From Smittium mucronatum (taxonomy: Eukaryota; Kickxellomycota; Harpellomycetes; Harpellales; Legeriomycetaceae): a stretch of 29,439 nucleotides of DNA. The notes under the pieces were generated by a model. The model did not search any database and had not been told where the DNA came from. It saw only the letters and a list, made by a program, of their open reading frames with translations. The stretch is from the NCBI GenBank assembly GCA_001953115.1, contig LSSL01002280.1:1-29439 (forward strand), written 5' to 3'. The position numbers and the translations under genes are program-made. This document shows positions 1 through 12,646 of the stretch, in pieces (positions within the stretch are counted from its first letter, which is position 1; the number at the start of each line of letters is the position of its first letter).

Positions 1-3000
1 ATACTAAAAGAATTTGGAGAATATGAAAAATGATTATAGAAATACTATTATAACAATTAAAATAAGTTTTCCTCCGGGTTAAGATATGTTTGCCAACTGA
101 TAAATGATATAATATAATAACTGAAAGACCCTCAAATATTTTGTCTTGAAAAGGATATCTCATTTTATAATAAAAAAATTTTATTCAATTTTTTAATAAA
201 TATTTTCTTTTATAATTCGGCTACAGACCAATGAATAAAACTGTTTTAAAAAATTCAGAAAGTGGTAAAATTTATAAATAATTTGCAGTTCACAAAGAAT
301 AACTCCCATATGTACGCTCCAATCATCAAAATTTCAAATAAATTTACTAGATATTTTAATTGAAGTAATAGTAAAATTATCGAAAAATATTACCTATAAA
401 TCAACGGGAGGCCATATTAACCAATTAAAGGAAATTTGAAAAAATTATAATCATTAAGAAATTGAAATTTTAACTTTCAATTATGATAAGACTTTATTTA
501 CTGGTTATTTTCATTTCTTAACAAAAAATATGTTTATTAATCAAAATATGCACTATTAATTGAGATTATTATTATATATATGTATTTTTAATGGATAAAA
601 CATTTTTTTTAAAAAAAAAACAGGGGATTAATGATATGCCTAATTATATATTTTTTAATTTTCATATCAAATATTTAATAATTCTTTATTGCAATATTTT
701 TTCTAATAATAGTGATCTAATTATTATCGCTTCAATTAATATAGATAGGAAAATAAAACGATTTATATCAATAAAATGATTTTTTTTGTAATATTTTCAC
801 AATTTTTAAGGGTAAAAAAACACCAATTCTAGAAATAATAACAATTAAATATATTTTTAAAAAGCTGAGATATTTTTCATGATTATAATACACTTTTAAT
901 TTTTTTTAAAAATGATTAAAAAACTAAAAAAACTAAAATTACTCAGTATTTTCTAAAAAATTATAATTATTTGATAAATAGCTATATCAATTAAAAACTT
1001 ACCTCTTTTAAAAATTTGAAAAAAATTTTCAGATTAAATCAAACTTATTATGAAATAAAAAAACAAAATGGTAACTTATAAATAAATTTATTTACATAAT
1101 ATAATTATATAACACATTTTTTATTTTTTTAATGTGGTTAGAAATTGGGTAATATTGTCATTTATAATTAAAGATAATTTAAATATTAAATATTACATAG
1201 TAAATATTATATATGTAGATGTAGATGTTTTCTACACTCCGGGGGTTTTTGGGGGTTCATGATGTCAGCTGTTCCGAATTTTTTTTTAGTAACAACCTGT
1301 TTATCTGTTAAATATTATTATTCTAGAGGTTAAATTATAATAAAATATAAAAAATTTACCATTAATTGAGTTACAAGTAATTTTAAATTGCTAAATAATG
1401 TAGTGTTATCAATGTATCAAGCATCTTTAAAAAATAAATTATTAGCGAAAATTTATCCAAAAATTTCCACACTTTGTCTTAGGTCTTTACTTTAAGGTTT
1501 TTATAAGCTTTAGTTATTAATCGCTTTAAATTTAAGCTTCTAAGCTCAAATGATTTCCCTTAATATCCTTTTTATAAAGAGCAAGCCTATTTTTATTCAG
1601 GGCTTTTAGTTCGTTATATTACAATATAAACTTATGTATTTATTGGTCTATAACTCCATTAATTCTTTTAGCATCACGAATCAATAGATATATAAAAAAT
1701 TATCTATCCGATTTCAATTCCAAATGTGAAATCACTTCCACGTATATATTTAATTATATTAAAATAGCACAAAACTGATACTTATTACACTCAAAACGTG
1801 GATGGAAATTGAGCTAGTTAAAAAAATACGATATAATTATTTTTTTAAAAAAATTTATATTTATAATAATAAAAGCTATTTAGCAGCTTGATCCAAATTG
1901 TACAAATATTCATATATGTTTTATAGCTTAATACGTCTAATTAAGCTCTTTTTTATATATAATACTTTGATATCAATTTTAAATTATAAATTTTTATGCA
2001 AAAAGAATATTGTTATATCTAATATAAAAATTAACATAATATATCATATTTTGAAACAGTATAGAAATTTTGAAATATTAATTGAAATTGAAGTTAATCA
2101 TATGTGTGTGTCATAAAATTCAAAGTGATATAATTATCTTAGAAATTTACTAATAATAATTTAATAAAAAAAGTAATAAAATTATAAATTTTCTATCATT
2201 AATTTTTTTCAGACTAGAAATAATAAAAGTACAAATATGATATAATATATTTACTTATTTATTAAAATATTAAGTTTTTATTTCTAAATCCTCGTTTAAA
2301 TAAAATTCCAAACTAATTACATGATTTTTCTACTGAAAAAAAGTCTTAAAATCTCCAGAATTTTTTTTAGAATTTTTTAAAAAGGTGGAGTAATTTGAAT
2401 AATAGATATTTAAAATAAGTTTTAGTATTAATTATTTTTTTTGATCGAATTGATTCGATTATTTTTTATTATATAAGATACCATACTAAAATTAACCAAT
2501 TCGAAATATAAATTGGTATCCTATTATTATAAACCGACAATTTTTACTTCTTATGTTATCTAGTATGTATATTTTGCTTATTTATATATTTTTTAATAAT
2601 CAATAAAATGGTTCATTTTATTACATTAATACTTGTAATTTTTATTTGATAAGGATTTTTCTCATAAAAAATAGAAAAAAGTAGCATAAATTGGGTTTAT
2701 AATGAATCTTTTTGAATAAAAAATCTTTTATCAAAATAAAGGGCATTAATATTTGTGATTTTTAAGAAATTTTTATGTTTAAATGCGGAGATTTTTTTAA
2801 ATATGATTTTTATTTACAGATTGTAAAAACGCGATTATTAGATAAATATTATAATCTTTATAATCTTTCCATGATTATTTTTAAATTAATACAACATATG
2901 TAAAAAACTTATTATTCAAATTTATAAACGATAATTAACTTATGTCTTATACTAAAAAAGTTGAAATATAGGTTTAGAATTTTTTAAATTCAGATAATTT

Positions 3001-5500
3001 CATTTTAAAAAAAAAAAAAAATTTTGAAATGTTTCTTATATCAATGAGAAATTTTTTTTTAATTAACTATAATTCAATAATATATATATAATTCTGAAAA
3101 AATTTATAAATTTTAAAATTTCATATATATCTTTAAGAAATAAAAATTTAAAACTAATTTACCAACAAATCATTTTTACTGATATCTAATTAAATATTAG
3201 ACTATCAATATAATATTTGTATATTTATTTTATTAGAAGCGTCGGTTTAGTAAGGATTTATTTTTAAATATCGTATTAACATTTTTAGAAAAAAAATTAT
3301 CTCAATTTTTCGCGACAAAGATAATTTTTCATATTAAATAATATAAATTATCATTTTTAAATTAACGTTTAAAATAATGTCTTAACTTAGATATGTTAAA
3401 TTTCCTTATAGGTATAATCAATAAAGTGAAAAAAATCCATGAATATTGTATAAAAAATCGAAAATTATTAAAAAAAATTTTAATTTTTTTTAAAAAAAAT
3501 GGTTGAAAAATCAAAACACCTTAATTATTTAGTATAAATTTATAACCATCTTTCTTATTAGTTTTTGGAAAGAAATATTATTAGAATCATTAATTTTTTT
3601 TGGTTTATTTTTTAGAATATTTTTTTAGGTTCAAATTGAAAAACTAAACTTAAAATTGTTATCATTTGGAATACTGGGTTTCATATTTTCCATTTTTTTT
3701 ATTTCTAAAAATTATAGAATAATAAAGTAGGAATAATTTTTTTTAAAATTATTAAAAATTTGCTGAAGATAATTTTATGAAAAGAGAAAATTATAATTAA
3801 AAAAAGAGTATAGATTTTTTTCGATAATAACTAGTTTCATTAAGTTTTTTCATAAAAAAAAAATAATCTTATTTCACAGTTTCAGTTAAGTGAATAGCTT
3901 ATAAAAGTGATATTGACTTCAAATATCTCAAAGATATATAAAAATTAAAATTTTTATGACCTCAAAATTTAATTGAGTATACTTCATATTTTCCAATATT
4001 AGACTATTGATTCAAAAAAATGTTATTTTTTTAAGATTTTTTTGAATGAAAATTTGATTATTAAATGTTATTGATAGGAAATCCCGTTTAAATTCTCCAA
4101 AAAAGATATTAATTTAATTAAAAATAAAAATTTGTTTTAAAAAAATCACTGAATTTCAGATTTAATGATTTAAAAAAATGCTTTGAGTTTTAGATTTTAG
4201 ATTTTAGATTTAAAAAAATGCAATGTTTATTGGATATAAATATCAGAAATTAGGTACTCTAATATTACAGCGATTAAATTAAGTTATTGATATATTAATT
4301 TGGGTTTAAATAACTGTAATTTATGATAATTTCCCCCCATTAACTTCGAAAATTTATCCAAAAATTATGACTGCAGAATTTTTTTTTAAATTTTATTTAA
4401 AATCAAAAAAAAAAGTTAATTCTACTATAAAAACTAGATAAAAAATGTGTGAATTTTTAATACAAAAGCCCAAAAATTTGAATTATACCACACTTGATGT
4501 CAAAAAAAATAAAATGACTGAAGATATTAACTATAGAAATTAATTTTTGGGAAAAAAAACTTATTCATTTTTGAAAAATGAAATTACGCATTTGCTTCTG
4601 CTTTTTATGCACTAAAAACACTTAAAAAGATTCAGAAAAAAACAATGATGAATTATCAAATGGTTTAAATATCTATCTATTCCTTTAGTCATATATTACT
4701 AAAGCCCGTAATTTCTATCACATTTAATTTTTTTTATCCCGATTTAATTGACAAAAAAAAAAAATGTTTATCACAATTGAAAACTAGACAGTTATATAAT
4801 TATATATCTATACTAAATATGATTTTTTTTTGTATTTACAAATCTTTTGGAAAAAGTTATCAGTTAGGCTGTAATGAAGATCATGATATATTTAAATGAG
4901 AAATAACTTATTTTTAGACAAGTTTCAATAAAAAAATTACATTTAACTTTTAAAGCGGATCTTATATTCAAAAAAATGCTCAGTATTAATTTTGAATTTT
5001 AGACTACATTTTCTTATAATTTATCGTTAATTTTAGATAACATCATTATCGTAAATTCAATATTTTATTAATTAAAAATTTAAATTCCAAAAGAATTTAA
5101 TTATTTCTTAAATAATGTACCTCATTTGAAAATCCATGTCAAATTTATTTCAAATAAATATATCTTTTTTAGTTAATTTTTTTCACAATATTATATTTTA
5201 TTAAGAAAATTCAAATTTTCAATAGCTATTTCTTAATAAAAAGTGCTGTTTAAATTAATTTTTTTGTGGAATAAATTTACACGATTTTTTTTTATTTGTT
5301 TTATTTTCCTATTTTCAAATTTTTTTTTTAAGAATTGCAAAAATTTATTTTTATTTATTTATGTGGAATGGCTCTTTTTTTAAATAAATATAATTAATTA
5401 TTAAAAAAATCAATTTTTTAAACTATCAATTATCCAGATACAAATTTTTTTAATAACTCTTCTTAATTTATCAAGAATTTTTTATAGATATAAGAACTCT
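1..5500. other. Extremely AT-rich gene-free region
   Basis: No gene, RNA gene or recognisable relic is visible here. Long A and T runs dominate; bases 3001-3060 contain only 7 G or C. The short open frames (591-779, 1898-2116) are low in complexity and look like chance. Two local anomalies are listed separately: a G-rich patch near 1236-1285 and a small repeat cluster at 4167-4221. Confidence 0.8.
4167..4221. repeat. Short tandem and direct repeat cluster
   Basis: A 15-base word, GATTTAAAAAAATGC, occurs at 4167-4181 and again at 4207-4221. Between them TTTTAGA is repeated three times in tandem (4188-4208). This looks like a small local duplication. Confidence 0.75.
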
Positions 5501-7457
5501 AGCATATAATCACCTCTCTCTTTCCTGAATAATTAAAAAATGACCCCTGTGTAACCTAAATTTTTATCAGTATTGTAAGATAAAAAAATTATAATTTTTT
5601 TTCCTTTTCTTAAATCCCAACAGATTTATCTCATAGGGATAATTCATATTAAAAAATAAAAATTCAGCCGTAATTTTTTTTTAGACACAGCCAATGAATT
5701 AAAAAAAATTCTATCAACTTGTTTAAAAAACCAAGAGATTAGAGATCAATTTTGAATACTGTTTTTTCATTTAATTGATTAATAGAAGTAGCAAAAGTAA
5801 TTGATAGGTGGTATCATTTGGTAGAAAATTTTTTTATAACACCGAAATACATTATTTATTACATTTATTTGAAAATATAGAAATATTTTTGTGATTTCAC
5901 TGCATGATTTCAATGTAAATAATGTTAGACATATACTTTGTGCAACTTTTTTCTATTTAAATTTTTTATAAAAGTTCTTCATTTCTGTTTTTTACTTATT
6001 TTATTATTATTATTATTTATCCCTCTCTTAATTATTCATATACAAATCTGGAGTCGGATAATTATGTCCTATATATTTTTTGTGTAACATTTTACAAGCA
6101 TAATACAAATCAATTATTATTTAGTTGGATCCTATTTAGTATGGAGCCATACTTTTGGGTAATTTTTATAAAATAGATTCAAGCATTTAAATTAGTTGTA
6201 AATATATCAAGAAAATAAAAAATAAAAACCTATTATAAATATGTATTAATTTGGGTATTATAAAGATAATAACAGCTAAAAAAAAAAAGAACGAAAGGCC
6301 AAGCAGCTAAATAGTATTCGAGGAGTTAATTAAGCTAATGGCTATAAATAACTTCAGTCGATAGGTAGTATAGGATCATGCATTTTATATATAGATCGAG
6401 ATGAATGATAATAATAAAAGGAAAAGAATAAAAAAATAACCCTCGAAAAGAATTATACAAAGAAGTTTTCTCAAATCTAAAAAACCATAAATTAATTCCT
6501 GAAAATACAGTTAATATCGCGATCCAATAGTAAGAAATCTTAGATATCATTCTCTCGACTTTAACACGAGGAAATCTAGGGACCAAAAATATATCCTATT
6601 GCTAAAGCAACTCTGCTTTCAAAAATTATATATTCTTTGATATCAAAGTATAAATCCAAGAAAATAATCTAATTTTTTCTTTTCTGCATATCCAAAGTTC
6701 AATCAATTCTATCAGATGTGATTAATAGCCCTTTAATTAAAAAATGACAAAAAGGATTAAAATAGTAATTTTATTTTGTATCGATTTTAGCTAAATGGAC
6801 CATCAAATTGTAATATTAGATGTAAATAAGATACCTCTATTAAACAACATTGATAGTAACTTGAGATTTCCTCAATGCACTAATTGAAAATATAAAGATC
6901 GGCCACTTGTTGTATGCTCCAGAAATTGCTATTAATTAAATAAATTATATAGAAAAAGGTTGTTTTTCTATAATAAGTACAATAAGGGCATTAATAGCAA
7001 AATTTTTAGCTATAAGGAATAAAAAAAAACATATCGTATTAAAAAAAAAATTTGAAAAAAAAAAGTTTAGAGAACCCTGGTTTATGCTGCTAAGTTCTCT
7101 GATAAACTAATAAAATTGGAATTAGAATTTATGCTAAAATTTTCATATTAAAAAAACAAACTTTATTGAGATATGTTTTTCACCACGAAATCAGGTTTAA
7201 GTCTCTGTGGATGTAGGGAAAAATTACTTTTTCTAACAAAAAAATGAATAAGTTTGATATAAGTAGCAGATCCCTAAGCCAATATGGGATTTTTCTGAGA
7301 AAATCGAAAGGTATAATAACGCATATAATCAAAGAGTGATGTAATTTTTCTAATACGGGAAATCTTGATATTATTAAGATCTTCTGAAGATACATAATGA
7401 TATAGGATAACTCTATAAAATGGCTAATTTTTTCTTTTAAATAACTTACAGTAAGCA

Positions 7458-7646
7458 TTAAATCGCCATAAAAGCATTTTTATAATGGACTGTTACTAGT
7501 GCATTAATGTTCTCACAATGACCAAAAGGCTGCAAAGGATCAATAATAGAACATGCAAAAAGCGCATAGTGGGTAAGGAGAATATAAACCGTTGGAGCTG
7601 CAAGAGGGATGTAGATGAGGGCACTGGTAGAGTACAATGATATTTA
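7458..7646 (-). pseudogene. Possible decayed coding fragment, family unknown
   Basis: A minus-strand frame is open for 62 codons from stop to stop in a patch visibly richer in G and C than its neighbours. It reads YIPLAAPTVYILLTHYALFA, then IIDPLQPFGHCENINALVTV, a balanced composition unlike AT-rich noise. It has no convincing start codon. Downstream minus-strand sequence (7458-7180) also stays open in another frame, which would fit a frameshifted relic. The opposite strand in the same register gives a highly basic 40-codon frame, so the strand is not certain. Confidence 0.25.
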
Positions 7647-7774
7647 TTTAAATTGCTATCCATTTTTGAAAAAGTATTAATTACTTGGATAATTATAGTC
7701 AGTATAAAAGCCCCAAATAATCATTTGAAACGACGAAAATTAAACCTAAACTCCTAGATATTGTCAAATTGAAG

Positions 7775-7798
7775 TTATTAAATTATTAAATTATTAAA
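7775..7798. repeat. 8-bp tandem repeat, three copies
   Basis: TTATTAAA is repeated exactly three times. It is a simple microsatellite-like tract. Confidence 0.85.
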
Positions 7799-9151
7799 TG
7801 ATCTTTCTGTACTTTAAAAGCTCGTTATTTCAAATAAATATTATAAAGAAAATATAGGGTCTCATAATATCCTATTTAATTTTCTAGGTTTTGAATTCCA
7901 GGTTCTAATATACAATATTAAATATCAACAATTTATTTATCCATAAAATCTTTCTCATAAATTCTAAATTGAGCCTAAAGAAAAATCCATAAAACCTTAA
8001 TTTACCTATTTTCAAACATGGCTACTTTCAGATATAATAATTATGCCTCAAACACAAGCAATGTTTAAAAAATAAGCTGAATGAAGGCTTTTTACCCTAT
8101 GAGTCGGAAAATGGGATTCAATTCGAGTTCTAAAAATTCTCTTGAGAAGAAAAAAACTTATCTGATCGTAAAATAAATTTCTTACTTTTCGGATGAATAT
8201 ATAAGCCCAGTCAGATAACATTAAATTTTATCGATATCGAAGATATAAGAAAAAAGAATATGGAGACTTTCTGAGAGCTAAGTAAATTTGTGAAAAAGTT
8301 GGAGAACCTCCTTTAAAAGATAAAACCATGAATTTAGTGTTTCCGTATATCGAAACTATCTTGATTTTTTTATTGGTATTTTTGACCACACTTTTGGTCC
8401 AAGAATACTCATAAAGTTTGAAGAAAAAAAATACAAAACTTACAAAAAACAAATATAAAGTTTTTAAGAAGTTAATTGGAGGAGTTTCATAAAAGTTTTT
8501 CTCACTCAAAAATATCGGAGATGACTTTTTTAACTGATGGGAAAATTTAAATCCGATTAGAAGATATGGAATCTAAAATGAATTATGATTATTGAATTAT
8601 ATCGGAGAGATAATATGCAATTAATGTCATTTGTGTTGTTTTTTCATTTTTACTTTTGAAATCTTTGAGAAGCTAATTTAATCATTGATGATTTACTCTT
8701 AAAAAACGACTTACTTTACCATCGACGTTTTTTTATCAGAAAAAATTCAAATAAATTGAATGGTTTTTAAGGAAGTTTTTGAAACGTAAATATGTTAAAT
8801 CTAACATGTGTGACTTCCAAGAAAGCCCCCCAGAATCTCGAAAACCACCCATGTCGAAGAGTGAAAGTTTAATATAATCTTTATACACACATTTTCCCGA
8901 ACATCTATAGAGGAAACAAAATGTTTTTTTCATTTTGCTGTAAAAAAGAAAAAGAAATTTTTTTGGTCAGTTCTGGAACCAAATATTTTAGATTCTTTGT
9001 GTACCATTTTAAAATGTCCTAAATGGTGTAAACCATATCTCATTCCCACTTTAAAAATAGCATTAAGGAAATTATAGTGTATTAGAAAGGTATTATAACT
9101 GTATCAGTGACTGTTCCATCAAAAGTCTCTATGTCATGCTAAGGAGGTTGA

Positions 9152-9298
9152 GGTACTGGATTTTTATTTTCGTTCAATATCTTTGGAGAGATAATTCCCG
9201 ATTCAAATGGCGAAAGATTGAAAAACACCTTCAAAGATGATTTAATCATTTCAAATAAAAGGAAAACCAGTTCTCAATCAAGGATTTTTATTAATTAA
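9152..9298 (+). pseudogene. Endonuclease-like fragment of the LINE relic
   Basis: A 48-codon frame between stops contains FGEIIPDSNGERLKNTFKDD, then LIISNKRKTSSQS. The pattern N-G-x-x-L with a following LII.N and T..S resembles the APE-type endonuclease of LINEs just before its SIIDY-type segment. The conserved catalytic GDFN and SDH motifs are not visible. The distance to the linker fragment (about 1.25 kb) is longer than usual, so an insertion or a chance match is possible. Confidence 0.3.
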
Positions 9299-10920
9299 AC
9301 TTATTAAATATATACTAAAATTTAAACCGAAAATTTTCGGTCCGATTTATTACATCTAAAACTAGCTCATGATGGAGATTTTTTTTTTTTTCATTTTGCA
9401 TATTTCTTTACCTTTTTTCGGTCTCTCATCTCTATTATAAGCACAATTAAAATTACATGGCTATCCTGAGTCTAACTCCTACTTCAGCATTGAGGAATAA
9501 TGCGTTAATAATGTTGTTTTTCTATGTATTAAACATTTAAACTCATAAATCTGATCTAACTCGGAATTTCTTCCTGATTTTCTTTTAGTATCGATGGATT
9601 TTCAGCTCAATAAGTCTTTGAATCTGTAAATATGCCTAAATTGTGCACTCATCGTATGTGGGAAGAGCACAATTTCAGTGAAATTTCATATTATAAAAAA
9701 TAAACGAAACATATAGTATTTATGTCAAAGTACCCTGATTTTCAATTTTAAAACCATATTGGAAAAGAATAATTGAAGATAGACGATTTATTTATCTTAT
9801 TGAAAGGTATATTTTTTTCATTAGAGTCTCTGGGAGTGATATTTTCCTGAGAATAATATTAAAAAAAAAATTATATAATACAGCAAAAAATCAGGAATCT
9901 GCACGGTGAGGATATCGCCCCCCCCTACCCCCATAACAAAGTTAAATATATGAATTAATCTTCCAGAAATAAATTTAAAACAAAGATGAGTAAATAACAC
10001 TCAAAGAATGTAAAAAATTTCTATTTCTCAAATCTATGAAAAAAATAATTAAAAAAGAGAGTATAACTATGAAAATATTTTTAATAATTACAGGAAAAAA
10101 GATTTATGAAGCGTTATTAGCCCGGGTATAAACATGATATTAATCAAATGTTATTTAAAAAAAATAATTCCATCGAAGGGGGTGTGGTTACTGGTGATAG
10201 GAAGTACAAATTTCAAGAGTATAGTCATATTAGACTTAATAAAAACAAGTAATGTTAATACTGCCAAGAAAGTATTATAGCCATATAAGATAATAAGCCA
10301 AAACCGTTTATAGTAAAGTAAAAAGAGTTAATAAACTTCAAGTAAATGATTTGGTTCTGCCAAATAAATATATATCCATACCAATTTTTTCACAAATTGA
10401 TGTAGATAAAGCTTACAAAATAAAATATTCAGCATATCAGCGAGTAAAAAATAATTCCAATTTCCCATACATGTAAACGAAGGGTGTTATTGATAAAGAA
10501 ATGTTTTTTTAAAAATATTTTCAGTGTTCTGAATAGAATTTTTTTTTACAGAATGTATCAAAGATAGCTATCCAACATACAGAAATCCCCATTAAAAAAC
10601 AAAAGCGTACGAGAAAATATTGAAACTGGGCCAGAGTAGCTAATAATTTTAGTAATAGGCCATATATTTTAGCTAGATTATGGAATATTTTAAAATGACT
10701 TTTAATTGAAAATTGCACCCACTTTTAACCAATAACGAGTGAGTATAGAGCAACCTAACATTACAGGGGAGAATAATGAAGATTTAATTTATAATCAATT
10801 TAATGAATTTTTTTATAATTTATACCGACTTTTAAAACATTTCAAATGAATTCATTTAACGAAAAAATTAAAAAAGAAAAAAGTGTATTTAGTTACGATA
10901 TTAATGCAAAATAAAACCTT

Positions 10921-10998
10921 TGGAATGGCTTAATAAGAGGCCAAGGACTAGAATATAATATAAAGCTATTTTCATATTCAGATGACTTAATAGTGTAA
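10921..10998 (+). pseudogene. Reverse transcriptase palm fragment (YSDD)
   Basis: The frame reads WNGLIRGQGLEYNIKLFSYS followed by DDLIV and a stop. In RTs of the LINE class the catalytic box is [YF]ADD preceded by a basic, hydrophobic strand, as here; YSDD at 10975-10986 keeps both aspartates. Some 45 nt beyond the stop the same frame gives LYKFSSF, then three stops and LLNF, like the Y.KFS...LNF segment that follows the box. The stops right after the box show it is dead. Confidence 0.45.
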
Positions 10999-12050
10999 CA
11001 CCGATGATAAAATCAAATCAAGTCCCACCACGTTAACAATGGAGTTTTGTACAAATTTTCAAGTTTTTGATAATAGTTGCTGAATTTTTTTTAGCATTTT
11101 TTTCTTACAATTTAGCAATAGACGATTGAGCGCTTATTATAACCAAGCTGTCCAAAAAATAGCAATATTAATGACCCAGTATCAAGATGGTTACTATATT
11201 ATCGGATAATTATATAAATATATCATTTGCATTAAATCACTTCATCATTTAAAAAAAAAATATTAAAAAACAATTAATTTTGAGATTTTTAATAGGCATA
11301 ATTATTTTTCTTCATTGTTAAATTTTTTTTTTGTAATAAATAATCTATTTTATAAAGAATTCAATTAAAATTTCTTTATAATAAAGAAACATGATTTTTT
11401 TCTTCATTATCGAAGTTTTTTTGTATCTATAATTCATAGAATCTATATAGTCAGAATGTTAAATTGTTAAATTGTTGGATTATTTTTAATTTTTTTGATA
11501 AATTGCAATTATATTATCTTGATCCTAAAAAAGAGGAAAATTGGGAGTTAGAATCTTTTAACACATTAGGCTTACTTGATATAATTTTTCCATTTTTTGG
11601 CAATCAATCACATTATATCACATTACTGTGGTTTATATGAGCCCTTAAATATGCTGAGTAGTTAAAGGCGATACCTTATTAAAAGTAAATCTTACGCAAA
11701 AATCTAAGAAATATGTCACATAGTAATATTATTTGATATAGGTGCTCATAGAATATAATACAACCAATGTATAATTATTGAATTTTGGATTAAAAAGACA
11801 TCGAAGAATTATTTTCACATTTATCTTTTTTTTTTTTCAACAGTATTTTGAAATTAAATTAATCTATAAGGATATGTTTAGCAATTGAATTAAGAGGGTT
11901 TATCCCTATAGATGAAATTCTTACTATTATGGCGGAAGTTGAAAAGTGGAATAAAAATGAGGATTAGTCATAAAAGAAGCCCTTTTATGGTCATTAGCTA
12001 ATCGTATTGGGGTTAGAATTACTAGAACTCGCTCCTCTTACGATGATTAA

Positions 12051-12646
12051 TTTATCTTTGAGTATTATCACCTCATGATCAGCAATTCATTATCCAAGTT
12101 ATATTGCTTTATATTGACTGTAATTAATATCTCGAGTGCAGGCTGCATTGGAATATCTAATAGGGTTTCAAATTTTAAAAAACAAGCAAATTCATGATTT
12201 TAATTGTGAATATTCTGAGTCTGTTTAATCCCTTAAGCTTTTACGGCATTTTCTTCAGCTAAGAAACCTTACTTTTTCTTGTATTGTTTTATATTTATTA
12301 TATAAAACTGGTTTAGGAGTATTGTCTTTTCTCTACAAACGTAATTTCTTGATACTCTCACTTTCCAACTATTGGTTAAATTGCTGGTGAGTTGAGCCAA
12401 TACTTATTACTATCATTTTTTGTTGCCGAATTAGAAAACGCTCCATGGTAGATAATTCATGTGACCAATAGAAAGTATGATATCACAAGATACTTTGGAT
12501 TATGACTATAATTCTTGCTGAGAAAATAGCTAATAATACTAATTCGTAGCCTTTCTCCTCAATATGGGGTTTAAGTTTTTAAATATATAATTTCCACTTA
12601 ATTAATTTTAACCAGCTAACTCGTCCAGTTTGACTTAGAATAGAAA
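12051..12646 (+). promoter_or_regulatory. ATG6 upstream region
   Basis: About 600 bases separate the last LINE-like fragment from the ATG6 start. Composition is intermediate. No open frame of note and no clear regulatory motif is seen apart from the TATA-like element near the start codon. The ATG6 promoter presumably lies here. Confidence 0.3.
12584..12590 (+). promoter_or_regulatory. TATA-like element upstream of ATG6
   Basis: TATATAA lies 57 nt before the ATG6 start codon. In sequence this AT-rich the motif is common by chance, so only its position supports it. Confidence 0.25.

Larger units (their letters stand above)
5501..9151. other. AT-rich intergenic region with possible short coding relics
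   Basis: No intact gene. From about 6.3 kb the composition is less extreme, and several frames of 30-90 codons stay open on either strand with mixed, protein-like composition, for example + 6432-6530 (NNPRKELYKEVF) and minus 8736-8933 (FDMGGFRDSGGLSW). None matches a family I know. At this base composition frames of this length occur by chance, so I treat the region as probable degraded sequence without assigning function. Confidence 0.5.
9152..12050 (+). mobile_element. Decayed LINE-type (non-LTR) retrotransposon relic
   Basis: Four separated + strand fragments resemble parts of a LINE ORF2 protein in the right order. They are an endonuclease-like piece (9152-9298, NGERLKNTFKDDLII), an endonuclease-RT linker (10549-10698, EIPIKKQKRTRKY; then 10760 onward, YNQFNEFFYNL), an RT catalytic block (10921-10998, IKLFSYSDDLIV), and a post-RT piece (11863-11967, ELRGFIPIDEILTIM with EKW). 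The linker, RT and post-RT pieces share one frame, as does an open stretch at 10297-10476 (QVNDLVLPNKYI). Many stops and at least two frameshifts separate them. The gap from the FNEFF segment to YSDD is far shorter than in intact elements, implying an internal deletion. It is clearly non-functional. The assignment rests on remembered motifs, not a search; no terminal features or target-site duplications were found. Confidence 0.45.

Noticed and set aside
591..779. Small + strand frames at 591-779 and 1898-2116
   Set aside because: They are low-complexity, rich in Ile, Asn, Lys and Phe, as expected from random AT-rich sequence, and have no family resemblance.
6335..6586. An 83-codon minus-strand frame resembling a membrane protein
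   Set aside because: Its hydrophobicity follows from AT-rich codons, and the opposite strand over 6432-6530 reads at least as well. There is no basis to choose a product.
8228..8509. A 93-codon minus-strand frame with a phenylalanine-rich hydrophobic stretch
   Set aside because: The stretch comes from an A-run on the + strand. The other strand also offers plausible text, and no domain is recognisable, so it is not listed as a gene.
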